Shown here piece after piece: positions 34,792-44,275 of a stretch of 64,000 nt of DNA. This DNA is from Pseudoxanthomonas suwonensis (GTDB taxonomy: Bacteria > Pseudomonadota > Gammaproteobacteria > Xanthomonadales > Xanthomonadaceae), in the NCBI GenBank assembly GCA_003240695.1, contig QFNC01000006.1:42748-106747 (forward strand). The letters run 5' to 3'. Position 1 is the first letter of the stretch. Every line of letters starts with the position of its first letter. Made by a program: the position numbers and the translations under genes. Below the pieces are notes generated by a model. That model was not told the origin of the DNA. It made no database searches and was given only the letters and a program-made list of their open reading frames with translations.

Positions 34792-35916
34792 ATGAACAAG
34801 AAACTCCTCTGCGCCGCGCTGCTGAGCGGCCTGGCGGTTGCACAAGTTGCATCCGCGCAGGATTTCGATGATCGCTGGTACATCACCGGCACCGCCGGCA
34901 TGAACATCCAGGACAACGACCGCGACACCCGCAACGCGCCTTTCGGTGCCATCGGTTTCGGCAAGTTCTTCAACCCGTCCTGGTCGTTCGACGTGGAATT
35001 GAACTACCAGAACCCCAAGGTTGACCGCAACCAGGATCTGAACTGGAGCCAGTACGGCATCTCGTTCGACACCCGCTATCACTTCATCGCCGAAGGCCGC
35101 AATTGGAATCCCTACCTGCTGATGGGTCTGGGCTACCAGCGCAGCGAGGAAGAGTATGACCAGTCCGGTCTGGGCGGCAATCCTGCCCTGCCGTCGCCCG
35201 GCCAGCGCGAAGACGGCAACATCGCCGGCAAGTTCGGCGTCGGTCTGCAGGGCGACCTGGGCCGCGTCGGTATCCGTACCGAACTTGCCTACCGCGCCCA
35301 CGCCGACGACGACAGCATCGGCGCGCTGTACACCGACGAAGACCACAACGATGGCGAAGACTGGTTCGGCGACGTGCTGGCCTCGGTCGGCGTGGTGATT
35401 CCGCTGGGCCCGGAACCGGCTGCCCCGGTTACCGCACCGCCGCCGCCGCCGGATGCCACCTGTGCCGACATGGACAGCGACGGTGACGGCGTGAACGACT
35501 GCAACGACAAGTGCCCGAATTCGCAGGCCGGTCAGGCCATCGGTCCGGACGGCTGCCCGGCTCCGGTCACCATCGACCTGCGTGGCGTGAACTTCGACTT
35601 CGACAAGTCGACCCTGCGTCCCGACGCAGTGGCGATCCTGAACGAAGCCGTGGGCATTCTGCAGCGTTACCCCGATCTGCGCGTGGAAGTGGCCGGTCAC
35701 ACCGACCTGTGCGGTACCGATGCCTACAACCAGTCGTTGTCGGAGCGTCGCGCCCGCGCCGTGTACGACTACCTGACCAGCAACGGCATCGATGCCGGCC
35801 GCCTGGTGGGCCCGACCGGTTACGGCGAGAGCCGTCCGCTGGAACAGACCGAGCAGACGCTGCCGGGCTGCAAGAGCGAAACCAACCGTCGCACCGAGCT
35901 GAACATCCAGAACTGA
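34792..35916 (+). CDS. OmpA/OprF-family outer-membrane protein
   Basis: A 374-residue protein with signal MNKKLLCAALLSGLAVAQVASA and an eight-stranded barrel to about residue 205. A Pro-rich hinge follows (PAAPVTAPPPPPD), then a thrombospondin type 3-like calcium motif (DSDGDGVNDCNDKCPN). The C-terminal OmpA domain contains VNFDFDKSTLRPDAV, VEVAGHTDLCGTDAYN and LSERRARAVYDYL. It links the outer membrane to peptidoglycan. A terminator follows directly. Confidence 0.94.
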   Translation: MNKKLLCAALLSGLAVAQVASAQDFDDRWYITGTAGMNIQDNDRDTRNAPFGAIGFGKFFNPSWSFDVELNYQNPKVDRNQDLNWSQYGISFDTRYHFIAEGRNWNPYLLMGLGYQRSEEEYDQSGLGGNPALPSPGQREDGNIAGKFGVGLQGDLGRVGIRTELAYRAHADDDSIGALYTDEDHNDGEDWFGDVLASVGVVIPLGPEPAAPVTAPPPPPDATCADMDSDGDGVNDCNDKCPNSQAGQAIGPDGCPAPVTIDLRGVNFDFDKSTLRPDAVAILNEAVGILQRYPDLRVEVAGHTDLCGTDAYNQSLSERRARAVYDYLTSNGIDAGRLVGPTGYGESRPLEQTEQTLPGCKSETNRRTELNIQN

Positions 35917-35943
35917 TTTCCGGATCCAGCTTGCCTGCAACAG

Positions 35944-35974
35944 CGAAGCCCGGCATTGCCGGGCTTCGTCTTTT
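35944..35974 (+). terminator. Terminator of the ompA-like gene
   Basis: CGAAGCCCGGC (35944-35954) and GCCGGGCTTCG (35958-35968) form a perfect 11-bp stem with an ATT loop, followed by TCTTTT. Confidence 0.9.
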
Positions 35975-36071
35975 CCGGCGTTCATGCATGAACACGGCCG
36001 CACGGATGCTTGGAGGAAACGCGCGAAGCGCCTACACTGCGCGCACATCCAATCAGGGAACACCCGCACCG

Positions 36072-36620
36072 ATGCGATCGCTACTGGCTGCTTCGACCAG
36101 CGCTGCGCTGCTGCTCACTTCCGGACTGGCCATGGCCCAGGCTGGCGACTGCTCCGGCGTGCCCAACGCAATGCCGTTGCGCGACGCGGTGCTGGCTCCG
36201 ATCGCCAACGAATTGCCGTCCACTTCGCCCTTGCTGGGCAGCAGCGAAGGCGTGCTGGCCATCGCCTACAACGAAGCGCAGTCGGTCGACCAGGTGCTGC
36301 TGCGAATCCGCATCGAGCAGTGCAACCAGATGGCCAGGATCCTGCCGGCACCGAGCGTGGTCGATCCGAACGATCCTGCCACCTACAAGCCGCGCACCCA
36401 GTTCGACAACACGCCGTGGCGCTTCAACATGGAACAGAACGGCAAGCGCATGACCGCCGACGAGTTCTCGAAGTGGATGGAATCCAAGGGCGTGCGCATC
36501 GCCAAGGGCGCCACCCCGGCTCCGGCCCCGATGATCGAGCAAGCCCCGGCAGCCGACGGCCTGGCCCCCGGCAACGTGCCGCCCCCTGCCGATACCCCGG
36601 CGCCGCAACCCACCCCCTGA
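36072..36620 (+). CDS. Periplasmic protein of unknown function
   Basis: A 182-residue protein with signal MRSLLAASTSAALLLTSGLAMAQ, a central domain with two cysteines (GDCSGVP, IEQCNQM) and a disordered Pro/Ala tail. I recognise no family. TACACT near 36032 could be its -10. Its TGA overlaps the start of the pseudouridine synthase gene (TGATG), so the two are translationally coupled. Confidence 0.7.
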   Translation: MRSLLAASTSAALLLTSGLAMAQAGDCSGVPNAMPLRDAVLAPIANELPSTSPLLGSSEGVLAIAYNEAQSVDQVLLRIRIEQCNQMARILPAPSVVDPNDPATYKPRTQFDNTPWRFNMEQNGKRMTADEFSKWMESKGVRIAKGATPAPAPMIEQAPAADGLAPGNVPPPADTPAPQPTP

Positions 36621-37375
36621 TGCGTTCGCCGCACGGCACGGCGGCCGTGCGGCACGGCGTGGCCCGGGTGCTGTCGCGGCTGGGTGTGTGTTCGCGCAGC
36701 CAGGCATGCCAGTGGGTCGCCGACGGCCGAGTGTGCTTCGATGGTCGCCCGCTGCGCGATCCGGAACACCCCGTCACTGCCGGTCAGGAAAGCCGCATCA
36801 CCGTGGACGGCCGGCCACTGCAGCCGCAGGCCTATCGCTACCGCATGCTGAACAAGCCGCGCGGACTGGTGACCACCGCAGCCGACGAGCATGGTCGCGC
36901 CACCGTCTACGATTGCTTCAAAGGCGATCTGCCGCACTGGCTGGCCCCGGTGGGCCGCCTGGACAAGGCCAGCGAAGGCCTGCTGCTGCTGTCCAACGAC
37001 TCGCGCTGGGCCGCGCACATCACCGATCCGGCGAGCGGACCGGTAAAGACCTACCACGTGCAGGTCGAAGGCATTCCGGATGCGCCACTGTTGCAGCGCA
37101 TGGCGCAGGGCGTGACCGTGGATGACGAACGGTTGTCGGCCGCGTCCGTCAGCCTGCTGCGCTCCGGGACCCGCAATGCCTGGCTGGAAGTGCAGTTGGA
37201 CGAAGGCCGCAATCGGCACATCCGGCGCCTGCTGGAGGCGTTCGAGCTGCCGGTGCTGCGGCTGGTGCGGACCGCGATCGGCGGGTTGCCGCTGGGCGAG
37301 CTGCCCAAGGGCCAGTGGCGCGAACTGACGCCAGCGGAAATCGTCCTGCTGGCACCGGCAACGACACGCACGTGA
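36620..37375 (+). CDS. RsuA/RluB/RluE-family rRNA pseudouridine synthase
   Basis: A 251-residue enzyme with an N-terminal S4 RNA-binding domain (GVARVLSRLGVCSRSQACQW) and a synthase domain. The catalytic aspartate is in VGRLDKASEGLLLL, and the family motifs YRMLNKPRGLVTT and EGRNRHIRRLLEAF are present. It isomerises a specific uridine in rRNA; which position cannot be decided here. Its stop abuts the convergent ffh stop with no gap. Confidence 0.9.
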   Translation: MRSPHGTAAVRHGVARVLSRLGVCSRSQACQWVADGRVCFDGRPLRDPEHPVTAGQESRITVDGRPLQPQAYRYRMLNKPRGLVTTAADEHGRATVYDCFKGDLPHWLAPVGRLDKASEGLLLLSNDSRWAAHITDPASGPVKTYHVQVEGIPDAPLLQRMAQGVTVDDERLSAASVSLLRSGTRNAWLEVQLDEGRNRHIRRLLEAFELPVLRLVRTAIGGLPLGELPKGQWRELTPAEIVLLAPATTRT

Positions 37376-38737
37376 TCACATCTTCGGCATCTGTCCGCCC
37401 ATCATCCCGCGCATGCCGCGCATCAATCCGCGCATGCCGCCGCGGCTGAGCTTGCCCATCATCTTTTCCATCTGCTGGTACTGCTTCATCAGCTTGTTGA
37501 CGTCGGCCGGGGTCATGCCCGAGCCGCGGGCGATGCGGGCGCGGCGCGAACCGTTCAGCAGAGCCGGATTGCGGCGTTCCTTCAAGGTCATGGAATTGAT
37601 GATCGCCACCATGCGCGGAATCTCCTTGCCGGTGATCTGGTTCTTCAGGTCCTGCGGCAGCTGGCCCACGCCGGGCAGCTTGTCCATCAGGCCGTGCAGA
37701 CCGCCCATGTTCTGCATCTGCTGCAGCTGTTCCTTCATGTCGTTCAGGTCGAACTTCTTGCCCTTGACCACCTTCTCGGCCAGCTGGGTCATCTTGTCCT
37801 TGTCCACGCTGGCTTCCACCTGCTCGACCAGCGAAAGCACGTCGCCCATGTCGAGGATGCGGCTGGCCACGCGATCGGGATGGAACACGTCCAGCCCGTC
37901 GGTCTTCTCGCCGGTGCCGATGAACTTGATCGGCCGCCCGGTGACATAGCGCACCGACAGCGCCGCGCCACCGCGCGCATCGCCATCGGTCTTGGTCAGC
38001 ACCACGCCGGTCAGGGGCAGTGCCTCGCTGAAGTGCTTGGCGGTGACGGCGGCATCCTGGCCGGTCATGGAATCGACCACGAACAGGGTTTCCACCGGAT
38101 TGGCCGCAGCGTGCAACTGCTTGATCTCGGCCATCATCGCCTCGTCGATGGACAGGCGGCCGGCGGTGTCGACGATCAGCACGTCGGCATAGGTCTTGCG
38201 CGCATCGTCGATGGCGGCCTTGACGATGGCCTCGGGCTTCTGCGACGGATCGGACGGGAAGAACAGCACGCCGGTCTGCTCGGCCAGGGTCTTCAGCTGC
38301 TCGATGGCCGCCGGGCGATATACGTCGGCGCTGACCACCATCACTTTCTTCTTGCGCTTGTCCTTGAGATGTCGCGCCAGCTTGCCCACGGTGGTGGTCT
38401 TGCCGGCGCCCTGCAGACCGGCCATCAGGATCACCGCCGGCGGCTGCACACTCAGGTTGAGGTCGGTGGCCGCCGAACCCATCACCGCGGTCAGCTCGTC
38501 GCGCACCACCTTGATCAGCGCCTGGCCAGGCGTCAGCGACTTCAGCACCTCCTGCCCCACCGCGCGCACCTTGATGCGCTCGATCAGCGCCTGTACCACC
38601 GGCAGGGCCACGTCGGCCTCCAGCAGCGCGATGCGCACCTCGCGCGTGGCTTCGCGGATGTTTTCCTCGGTCAGCCGGCCGCGGCCGCGCAGGCGGTTGA
38701 TGGTGCCGGACAGGCGCTGGGTCAGGGATTCGAACAT
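37376..38737 (-). CDS. ffh: Signal recognition particle protein Ffh
   Basis: A 453-residue SRP54 GTPase. It has an N domain, a G domain with GLQGAGKTTTVGKLA, DTAGRLSIDE and TKTDGDARGG, and a methionine-rich M domain ending GGMRGLMRGMRGMMGGQMPK. With 4.5S RNA it targets nascent membrane proteins to FtsY. TATACT at 38778-38773 on the minus strand is a likely -10. It is divergent from ypjD, as is usual in gammaproteobacteria. Confidence 0.96.
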   Translation of the reverse strand: MFESLTQRLSGTINRLRGRGRLTEENIREATREVRIALLEADVALPVVQALIERIKVRAVGQEVLKSLTPGQALIKVVRDELTAVMGSAATDLNLSVQPPAVILMAGLQGAGKTTTVGKLARHLKDKRKKKVMVVSADVYRPAAIEQLKTLAEQTGVLFFPSDPSQKPEAIVKAAIDDARKTYADVLIVDTAGRLSIDEAMMAEIKQLHAAANPVETLFVVDSMTGQDAAVTAKHFSEALPLTGVVLTKTDGDARGGAALSVRYVTGRPIKFIGTGEKTDGLDVFHPDRVASRILDMGDVLSLVEQVEASVDKDKMTQLAEKVVKGKKFDLNDMKEQLQQMQNMGGLHGLMDKLPGVGQLPQDLKNQITGKEIPRMVAIINSMTLKERRNPALLNGSRRARIARGSGMTPADVNKLMKQYQQMEKMMGKLSRGGMRGLMRGMRGMMGGQMPKM

Positions 38738-38819
38738 CGGGCACCACGGCAGAAGAGACGTCGGACCGAAAAGTATAGCGGCTGCTGGCTTTTGCACCGC
38801 GGCATGCGACACTGGCGCG

Positions 38820-39611
38820 ATGACACCGGTTCTCATCGCCATCGCGCTGTACCTGCTCGCCACCGCACTGCTGGTGGGCGATGTGCGGGCCGGGCGCAGT
38901 CGGTCAAGACGTGCGTGGCTGCCGGTGGCGCTGGCTCTGGCCCTGCATGCCTGGCTGCACGTGCAGGACTGGCGCGGCGATGGCCGGCTCGATCTGCACT
39001 TCTTCGCTTCGCTGTCGCTGACCGGATTGTGCATGGCGCTGCTGACCGCAGCGTATGCGGCATTGGGGCGGATGCCGGCGCTGGGCGTGATCGTGTATCC
39101 GCTTGCGGCAGCATGCCTGCTCGGTTACGGCCTGAACGGCTCGGATGCAGCATCGTCCCCTCCATCCGACTGGCGCCTGCAGCTGCATGCCTGGTGCGCG
39201 CTGCTGGCCTATTCCACCCTGGCCATCGCGGCACTGCTGGCGGTGCTGCTGTGGCTGCAGGAACGCGCCCTGCGCCAGCACCGCCTGTCCACCTGGCTGC
39301 GGGCACTGCCACCGCTGACCGAGCTGGAAACCCTGCTGTTCCGCACCATCGGTGCCGGGTTCGCGCTGCTGACCGCCACGCTGCTGACCGGACTGCTGTT
39401 CGTGGACGATCTGATGGCCCAGCACCTGGTGCACAAGACCGTGCTCAGCGTGCTGTCGTGGCTGGCCTTCGGCGCGCTGCTGGTGGGGCGATGGCGATTG
39501 GGCTGGCGCGGCCCGGTGGCAGTGCGCTGGACGCTGACGGCGATGGCGTTGCTGGCGCTGGCGTTCTTCGGCAGCGGTTTCGTGCTGGAACTGGTGCTGC
39601 GACGGAGCTGA
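38820..39611 (+). CDS. ypjD: CcsA-like inner-membrane protein YpjD
   Basis: A 263-residue protein with about eight hydrophobic helices of the cytochrome c assembly/CcsA superfamily, the type found divergent from ffh in gammaproteobacteria. It lacks a full WWD haem motif, so a haem role is uncertain. The ATG lies six bases after a GACACT -10-like hexamer, so the message may be leaderless. Confidence 0.85.
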   Translation: MTPVLIAIALYLLATALLVGDVRAGRSRSRRAWLPVALALALHAWLHVQDWRGDGRLDLHFFASLSLTGLCMALLTAAYAALGRMPALGVIVYPLAAACLLGYGLNGSDAASSPPSDWRLQLHAWCALLAYSTLAIAALLAVLLWLQERALRQHRLSTWLRALPPLTELETLLFRTIGAGFALLTATLLTGLLFVDDLMAQHLVHKTVLSVLSWLAFGALLVGRWRLGWRGPVAVRWTLTAMALLALAFFGSGFVLELVLRRS

Positions 39612-39641
39612 GCCGCTCCGTCGCCACGCGCCGGCGCAGAT

Positions 39642-40271
39642 CTATTTCGACGACTCGGCAGTCGGTTGCGTACCGGCGGTGACGGTTTTCAGGATCACGT
39701 AATCGCGGTCGCGGCCCCAGCGCTTGGCTGTCTCGTCCAGTTGCACGCAGGGTTTGCCGCCGCACTCGCCGATGACGATGCTCGACAGCAGCCGCGAGCG
39801 CGCGGCATCCATGCGCGCCGCTTCGGCCTGCTGCAGGTTGCTCCACATCAGCCAAGCGCTGCCGAACACGCCGATGATGCAGGCCGCCACGGCCACCGCC
39901 ATGATCCGCCACCACGCCGCCGTGCCGATGGTGACCAGCCGGTCGGTCTGCTGCGACAGAGTGTTGCCTGCGGTACTCGCACGATTGGCCGAGTTGGCCA
40001 GCGAGGCCTCCAGCTGTTCCAGGCGCGGCCATACCTGCTGCTGCAGCCGCTGCTCGAAGCGGCCGGCAAAGCCGTCCAGCATCGCGGTTTCCATGCGCCG
40101 CGACGCCGACGCCACGCGGGCGCGGACCAGATCATCCAGCGCGACATCATCGCGCTGAGCCTTGCCTTGGCTGGATAACGCGGACGCATCGCCATCCTTC
40201 ACCACCTCTACCTCCGGGGCCACGCCGGCCTGCTGCAACATCACCAGGAATGGATTGACGGTATCGACCAT
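39642..40271 (-). CDS. Membrane protein of unknown function, third gene of an unknown operon
   Basis: A 209-residue protein with a polar, partly coiled N-terminal half (RFEQRLQQQVWPRLEQLEAS), one central transmembrane helix (IMAVAVAACIIGVFGSAWLMW) and a C-terminal domain with two cysteines (GECGGKPCVQL). AAGGA lies nine bases before the ATG. It starts 12 bases after the stop of the 524-residue gene. The topology resembles small regulatory or stator-like proteins, but no family is recognised. Confidence 0.7.
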   Translation of the reverse strand: MVDTVNPFLVMLQQAGVAPEVEVVKDGDASALSSQGKAQRDDVALDDLVRARVASASRRMETAMLDGFAGRFEQRLQQQVWPRLEQLEASLANSANRASTAGNTLSQQTDRLVTIGTAAWWRIMAVAVAACIIGVFGSAWLMWSNLQQAEAARMDAARSRLLSSIVIGECGGKPCVQLDETAKRWGRDRDYVILKTVTAGTQPTAESSK

Positions 40272-40283
40272 GCCGATCAATCC

Positions 40284-41858
40284 TTACCGGGCCGATCCGG
40301 ACGGCTGCACCACCTGCGCCGATCCCGGCAACGTGGCCAGGTCCTTGCCATCGTGCATCTGGTAGCGGTTGTCGGCATCGGCACCGTCGGCGATGCGGTG
40401 AAGGCCGGTCACCTGGTTGAACTGGGTGATGGTGCCCGACAAGGTGAGGTTGCCTGTGGAACCGACCGTCATGTTGCGCGCAAGCGCCTGCGCGAATGCC
40501 AGGCTGGCCTTGTCCGCCGGTCCAACCGACACATTGTTGGCACCGTAGTGCGGAGCGAGCGAGCGAGCGCCGATATCCTGCCCCATGTAGACGCGGGGAT
40601 CTCCGGCCTTGAAAGCCGATGACGACATCGTCGCCGGCATGCTGCCGAAATCCACCGCATTGCGTTCGGCATCCTTGGCCACTGCAATCATCTTTCGCAT
40701 GTCCCCTTCGGACAGGGTCAGCTTCACCGTGATCGGGAACGGCCCATTCTCCGACAGCTGGTCGATGGCCTTGTCCTCGCCCTTGCTGAAGCTGAGCGCC
40801 TGGAAAGCCTTCAAATCGGCGGCGTTGCGGATCGGCAATTCGAACTGGTACTTGCGGTTGTCGACGATTTCCACCTGATCCTTGAACTGCCGCTGCATGG
40901 TCAACTTGACCTGCCCGGGATACTCGATCACGTGGGTGTAGGCGGTGATGCCGTTGTTCGGATTGTAGGTGCTCACCGCCGATCGGAAGGTGTGCGGATC
41001 GTTCTGGCTGGTCCGGGTGTAATCGCCGGCTTTCAGTTCCCAGTCCGGCAGGAAATCCTTGCCGTAGGTCTTGATCAGGCGCACGTTGCTGATGCCCTTG
41101 TCCGGATCGCTCTTTTCCGGGAACGTGCCCTTGAACAGGATGGCATCGTAGGCCGCACGGCCTTCCCTGGTGTTCAGATCCAGTGTGGCCGTGCGCATCA
41201 CCGAGCCCTGCATGTCCACGCCGTTGGATGCAGAAGCACTGAAGTGATCGCCCAGGCTGATGCCGATCCCCGCCGTGCGCTTCACCGCATTGCTGTTGCC
41301 GGCCGTGACTTCGACCAGGCCACCACCCAGCGATTTGACCGACACGCTGGAGCCTTCCTTGATTTCGCGCTCGCCGGTCACGTTCACGCCCACGCCGCCG
41401 CGCTGCAGGCCCAGTTCGCCCTTGCGGCCATTGGTTTCGCTCTGGTCCAGGGTGATGATCACGCCCTTCGGCAGTCTGGCCGGATCGAACGGATTGATGT
41501 TGCCCGGTTGTACGCCTTCGGGCACCGATAGCTGGAACTGGACCTTGCCTTGCCGCGACAGCTCGCCTTCAGCGGTCAGCTGCAGCCCGTAGGCCAGCGG
41601 CAGCTTGCCCGACAACCTGATGGCGCCTTCCATGGCCACGCTGGCGGTATAGATGTCGCGACCGTCCTTCTGTTCCTTCGAGGCGCTTGCCTTCGCGCTG
41701 CCGGACACCGGGCCGAGCGCCGGCGGTTCGACCGTGCGGCTGTACTTGATCGTGTCGGTGTCGATGGCGATGGACTGGTCGCCGATCTTCAACGTGACGG
41801 TGTCATTCTCGCCGGTGATCGTCTGCTTCGGGACGGGCGGATTTGTCTTGGCGGTCAT
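40284..41858 (-). CDS. 524-residue protein of unknown function
   Basis: The sequence starts MTAKTNPPVPKQTITGEND, with no signal peptide or membrane helix. It is beta-rich with many Gly/Ser/Thr turns (LGLQRGGVGVNVTGEREI, GIGISLGDHFSASASNGVD), giving the look of an exported or effector-like beta protein. There are no cysteines. It is the middle gene of a three-gene unit with a Sec-secreted protein upstream and a one-helix membrane protein downstream. No known domain was recognised. Confidence 0.7.
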   Translation of the reverse strand: MTAKTNPPVPKQTITGENDTVTLKIGDQSIAIDTDTIKYSRTVEPPALGPVSGSAKASASKEQKDGRDIYTASVAMEGAIRLSGKLPLAYGLQLTAEGELSRQGKVQFQLSVPEGVQPGNINPFDPARLPKGVIITLDQSETNGRKGELGLQRGGVGVNVTGEREIKEGSSVSVKSLGGGLVEVTAGNSNAVKRTAGIGISLGDHFSASASNGVDMQGSVMRTATLDLNTREGRAAYDAILFKGTFPEKSDPDKGISNVRLIKTYGKDFLPDWELKAGDYTRTSQNDPHTFRSAVSTYNPNNGITAYTHVIEYPGQVKLTMQRQFKDQVEIVDNRKYQFELPIRNAADLKAFQALSFSKGEDKAIDQLSENGPFPITVKLTLSEGDMRKMIAVAKDAERNAVDFGSMPATMSSSAFKAGDPRVYMGQDIGARSLAPHYGANNVSVGPADKASLAFAQALARNMTVGSTGNLTLSGTITQFNQVTGLHRIADGADADNRYQMHDGKDLATLPGSAQVVQPSGSAR

Positions 41859-41913
41859 GGTGTCCCCTGTGTGATCGGCGATGGCGTGATGGCAGACGGT
41901 GGCGTGGCGAGGA

Positions 41914-42594
41914 TCAATCGGTTGCGGCGGGAGCCGTCGGCGAGGTTCCGGGCAGGCGGATGTCCGGCAGCGGCATGCTGGCCAGCGTCTTGATGTCCTT
42001 CACCCGCTGCGTCTTCAGCGCTTCCAGGAATGGACGCAGCTGCGCATCGCCGCCCTGCACGCGGCGGCTGATGGCGAGCGTACCCACCGTATCCGCGCGC
42101 AGCCGCACGTAGCGATAGCCGTTCCACTCGATGATCGTGCTGTCCTCGCCCTGCGGCTGCGACAGCAGGAAATCCAGCAGCACCTGTTCGGTGTCCTCGC
42201 TGGCCAGCAACTCCTGATTGGCCAGCGGATCGCTGGCCTTTCGGTCCTTGATCTGCTGGGCCATGTGGCTGGCGATCTGCAGCGGCGTGGCCTCGGTCAG
42301 CAGCACGTCCAGGATCAGCATGCTTTGGTAGTTGTCGGGACTTTGCCCGGCCGGCACGTATTCCTGCTTGATCTGGGTGCCGCCGAAGTGCGACCACGCC
42401 AGCCGGTAGGACGTGCCGTCGAACTGGATCGGCCCGGGCACGCCGAGATAATCGGTGACCGGCTTGGCCCGCTGCTGCGGGGCTGGAACATCGCGCGCGT
42501 GGGCGGTTCCGAGCAGGCCACAAGTGGCCGCGGTGGCCATCGCAATGGACAGCAACCAACCCCGGGGCCGGCGCAAACGGATGATGGATGACAT
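41914..42594 (-). CDS. Sec-secreted protein of unknown function
   Basis: A 226-residue protein with a basic signal (RLRRPRGWLLSIAMATAATC, cleavage near AHARD) and a soluble alpha/beta domain (YLGVPGPIQFDGTSYRLAW). It is first in the three-gene minus-strand unit, 55 bases before the 524-residue gene. The disposition (secreted partner, large beta protein, membrane protein) suggests one functional unit, whose role is unknown. Confidence 0.7.
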   Translation of the reverse strand: MSSIIRLRRPRGWLLSIAMATAATCGLLGTAHARDVPAPQQRAKPVTDYLGVPGPIQFDGTSYRLAWSHFGGTQIKQEYVPAGQSPDNYQSMLILDVLLTEATPLQIASHMAQQIKDRKASDPLANQELLASEDTEQVLLDFLLSQPQGEDSTIIEWNGYRYVRLRADTVGTLAISRRVQGGDAQLRPFLEALKTQRVKDIKTLASMPLPDIRLPGTSPTAPAATD

Positions 42595-42677
42595 GGTGGA
42601 CTCCCTGGTGATGATGACGAATGACAGGCGGAAGCCTGCTCCGTGCGTTGTCGGCTTCCCTTCCCCCCGCGTGCAGC

Positions 42678-44066
42678 TTATACCTGTTCGATGGCGTCCG
42701 CCAGACGGTCCACGGCGATGACCTCCAGATCCTTGATGCGTCCGGATTTCGGTGCATTCGCCCGCGGCACGATGGCCCGCCGGAAGCCGTGGGTGGCGGC
42801 TTCCTTCAGCCGTTCCTCGCCGTTCGGTACCGGGCGGATCTCGCCGCTCAGCCCCACTTCGCCAAAGGCCACGGTTTTCTCCGGCAGCGGCAGGTCGCGC
42901 AGCGAGGACAGCACCGCCAGCAGCACCGGCAGGTCGGCGGCGGTTTCCTGCACGCGGATGCCGCCGACCACGTTCACGAACACGTCCTGGTCGCCGGTCA
43001 TCACCCCGCCATGCCGATGCAGCACCGCCAGCAGCATGGCCATGCGATTACCTTCCAGCCCCACCGCCACCCGGCGCGGATTGGACAGGTGCGAGGCATC
43101 CACCAGCGCCTGCACTTCCACCAGCAGCGGCCGGGTGCCTTCGCGGGTCACCAGCACGCAGCTGCCGGGCTGGCCGGTGCTTCCGCCGGTGAGGAAGATC
43201 GCCGACGGGTTGGCCACCTCGCGCAGGCCGCGGTCGCCCATCGCGAACACGCCCAGTTCGTTGACCGCGCCGAAGCGGTTCTTGAACGCGCGCAGCACCC
43301 GGAAGCGGCTGCCGGCATCGCCTTCGAAATACAGCACCGCATCCACCATGTGCTCCAGCACCCGCGGCCCGGCGATGCCGCCCTCCTTGGTGACGTGGCC
43401 GACCAGGAACACGGCGGTGCCGGTTTCCTTGGCATAGCGCACCAGCCGCGCCGCGGCCTCGCGCACCTGGCTGACCGACCCCGGCGCGGCGGTCAGCGTT
43501 TCGGTCCACAAGGTCTGGATGGAGTCGGCAACGATGAAGCGCGGCCGCGCCTGCACCGCCTGCTGCAGGATGCGCTCCACGCAGGTTTCGGCCAGGCCCT
43601 GCAGGCCGTCCAGCGGCAGTCCCAGCCGGGTGGCGCGACCGGCCACCTGGCCCAGCGATTCTTCGCCGGTCACGTACAGGCCCGGCACGCTCGGCGCCAT
43701 CGCCGCCAGCGCCTGCAGCAGCAACGTTGACTTGCCGATGCCCGGATCGCCGCCGATCAGCACCACCGCGCCGGTGGCCAGCCCACCGCCCAGCACCCGG
43801 TCGAACTCGCCGATGCCCGTGGACACCCGTTCGGTTTCACTGTGCTGCACCTGCTGCAACGCCGTGATGCGCGGCGCATCCACCGCCCCGGCCCAGCCAC
43901 CACGGCGCGATGCCGGCGCCTTGCCGCTCTCCAGCACGATCTCGGCCAGCGTGTTCCAGGCGCTGCAGGCCTCGCACTGGCCCTGCCACTTGCGGTGTTC
44001 TGCCCCGCATTCGGTGCACACGAATGCGCTGCGCGGACGGCTGGCTGCAGATGGCTTGGCGGACAT
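42678..44066 (-). CDS. radA: DNA repair protein RadA
   Basis: A 462-residue RecA-like branch-migration helicase. It has an N-terminal C4 zinc finger (FVCTECGAEHRKWQGQCEAC), Walker A GGDPGIGKSTLL, the RadA-specific KNRFG motif (RAFKNRFGAVNELGVF), and a C-terminal Lon-like domain. It processes recombination intermediates and extends D-loops in natural transformation. The chosen ATG places the zinc finger near residue 13, as in the family. Confidence 0.95.
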   Translation of the reverse strand: MSAKPSAASRPRSAFVCTECGAEHRKWQGQCEACSAWNTLAEIVLESGKAPASRRGGWAGAVDAPRITALQQVQHSETERVSTGIGEFDRVLGGGLATGAVVLIGGDPGIGKSTLLLQALAAMAPSVPGLYVTGEESLGQVAGRATRLGLPLDGLQGLAETCVERILQQAVQARPRFIVADSIQTLWTETLTAAPGSVSQVREAAARLVRYAKETGTAVFLVGHVTKEGGIAGPRVLEHMVDAVLYFEGDAGSRFRVLRAFKNRFGAVNELGVFAMGDRGLREVANPSAIFLTGGSTGQPGSCVLVTREGTRPLLVEVQALVDASHLSNPRRVAVGLEGNRMAMLLAVLHRHGGVMTGDQDVFVNVVGGIRVQETAADLPVLLAVLSSLRDLPLPEKTVAFGEVGLSGEIRPVPNGEERLKEAATHGFRRAIVPRANAPKSGRIKDLEVIAVDRLADAIEQV

Positions 44067-44275
44067 GTGGATCTGTGTTGAATGCGGGTTCGGAGGCGGC
44101 ACGGTAGCACCGCGGCGTCTCACCGGCCGAGCCGGCGACGGCCATGCAGACATCGTCACGCGCTGTTTTCGTCGCTGAATCGCAGCCGGCATGGATCGCT
44201 TGCCTTCACGAGTCGTGGCATTCCTGCCAAGCCACCATGCGCACAACCTGTCGCCACATACGAGAGCAGCTCGCC

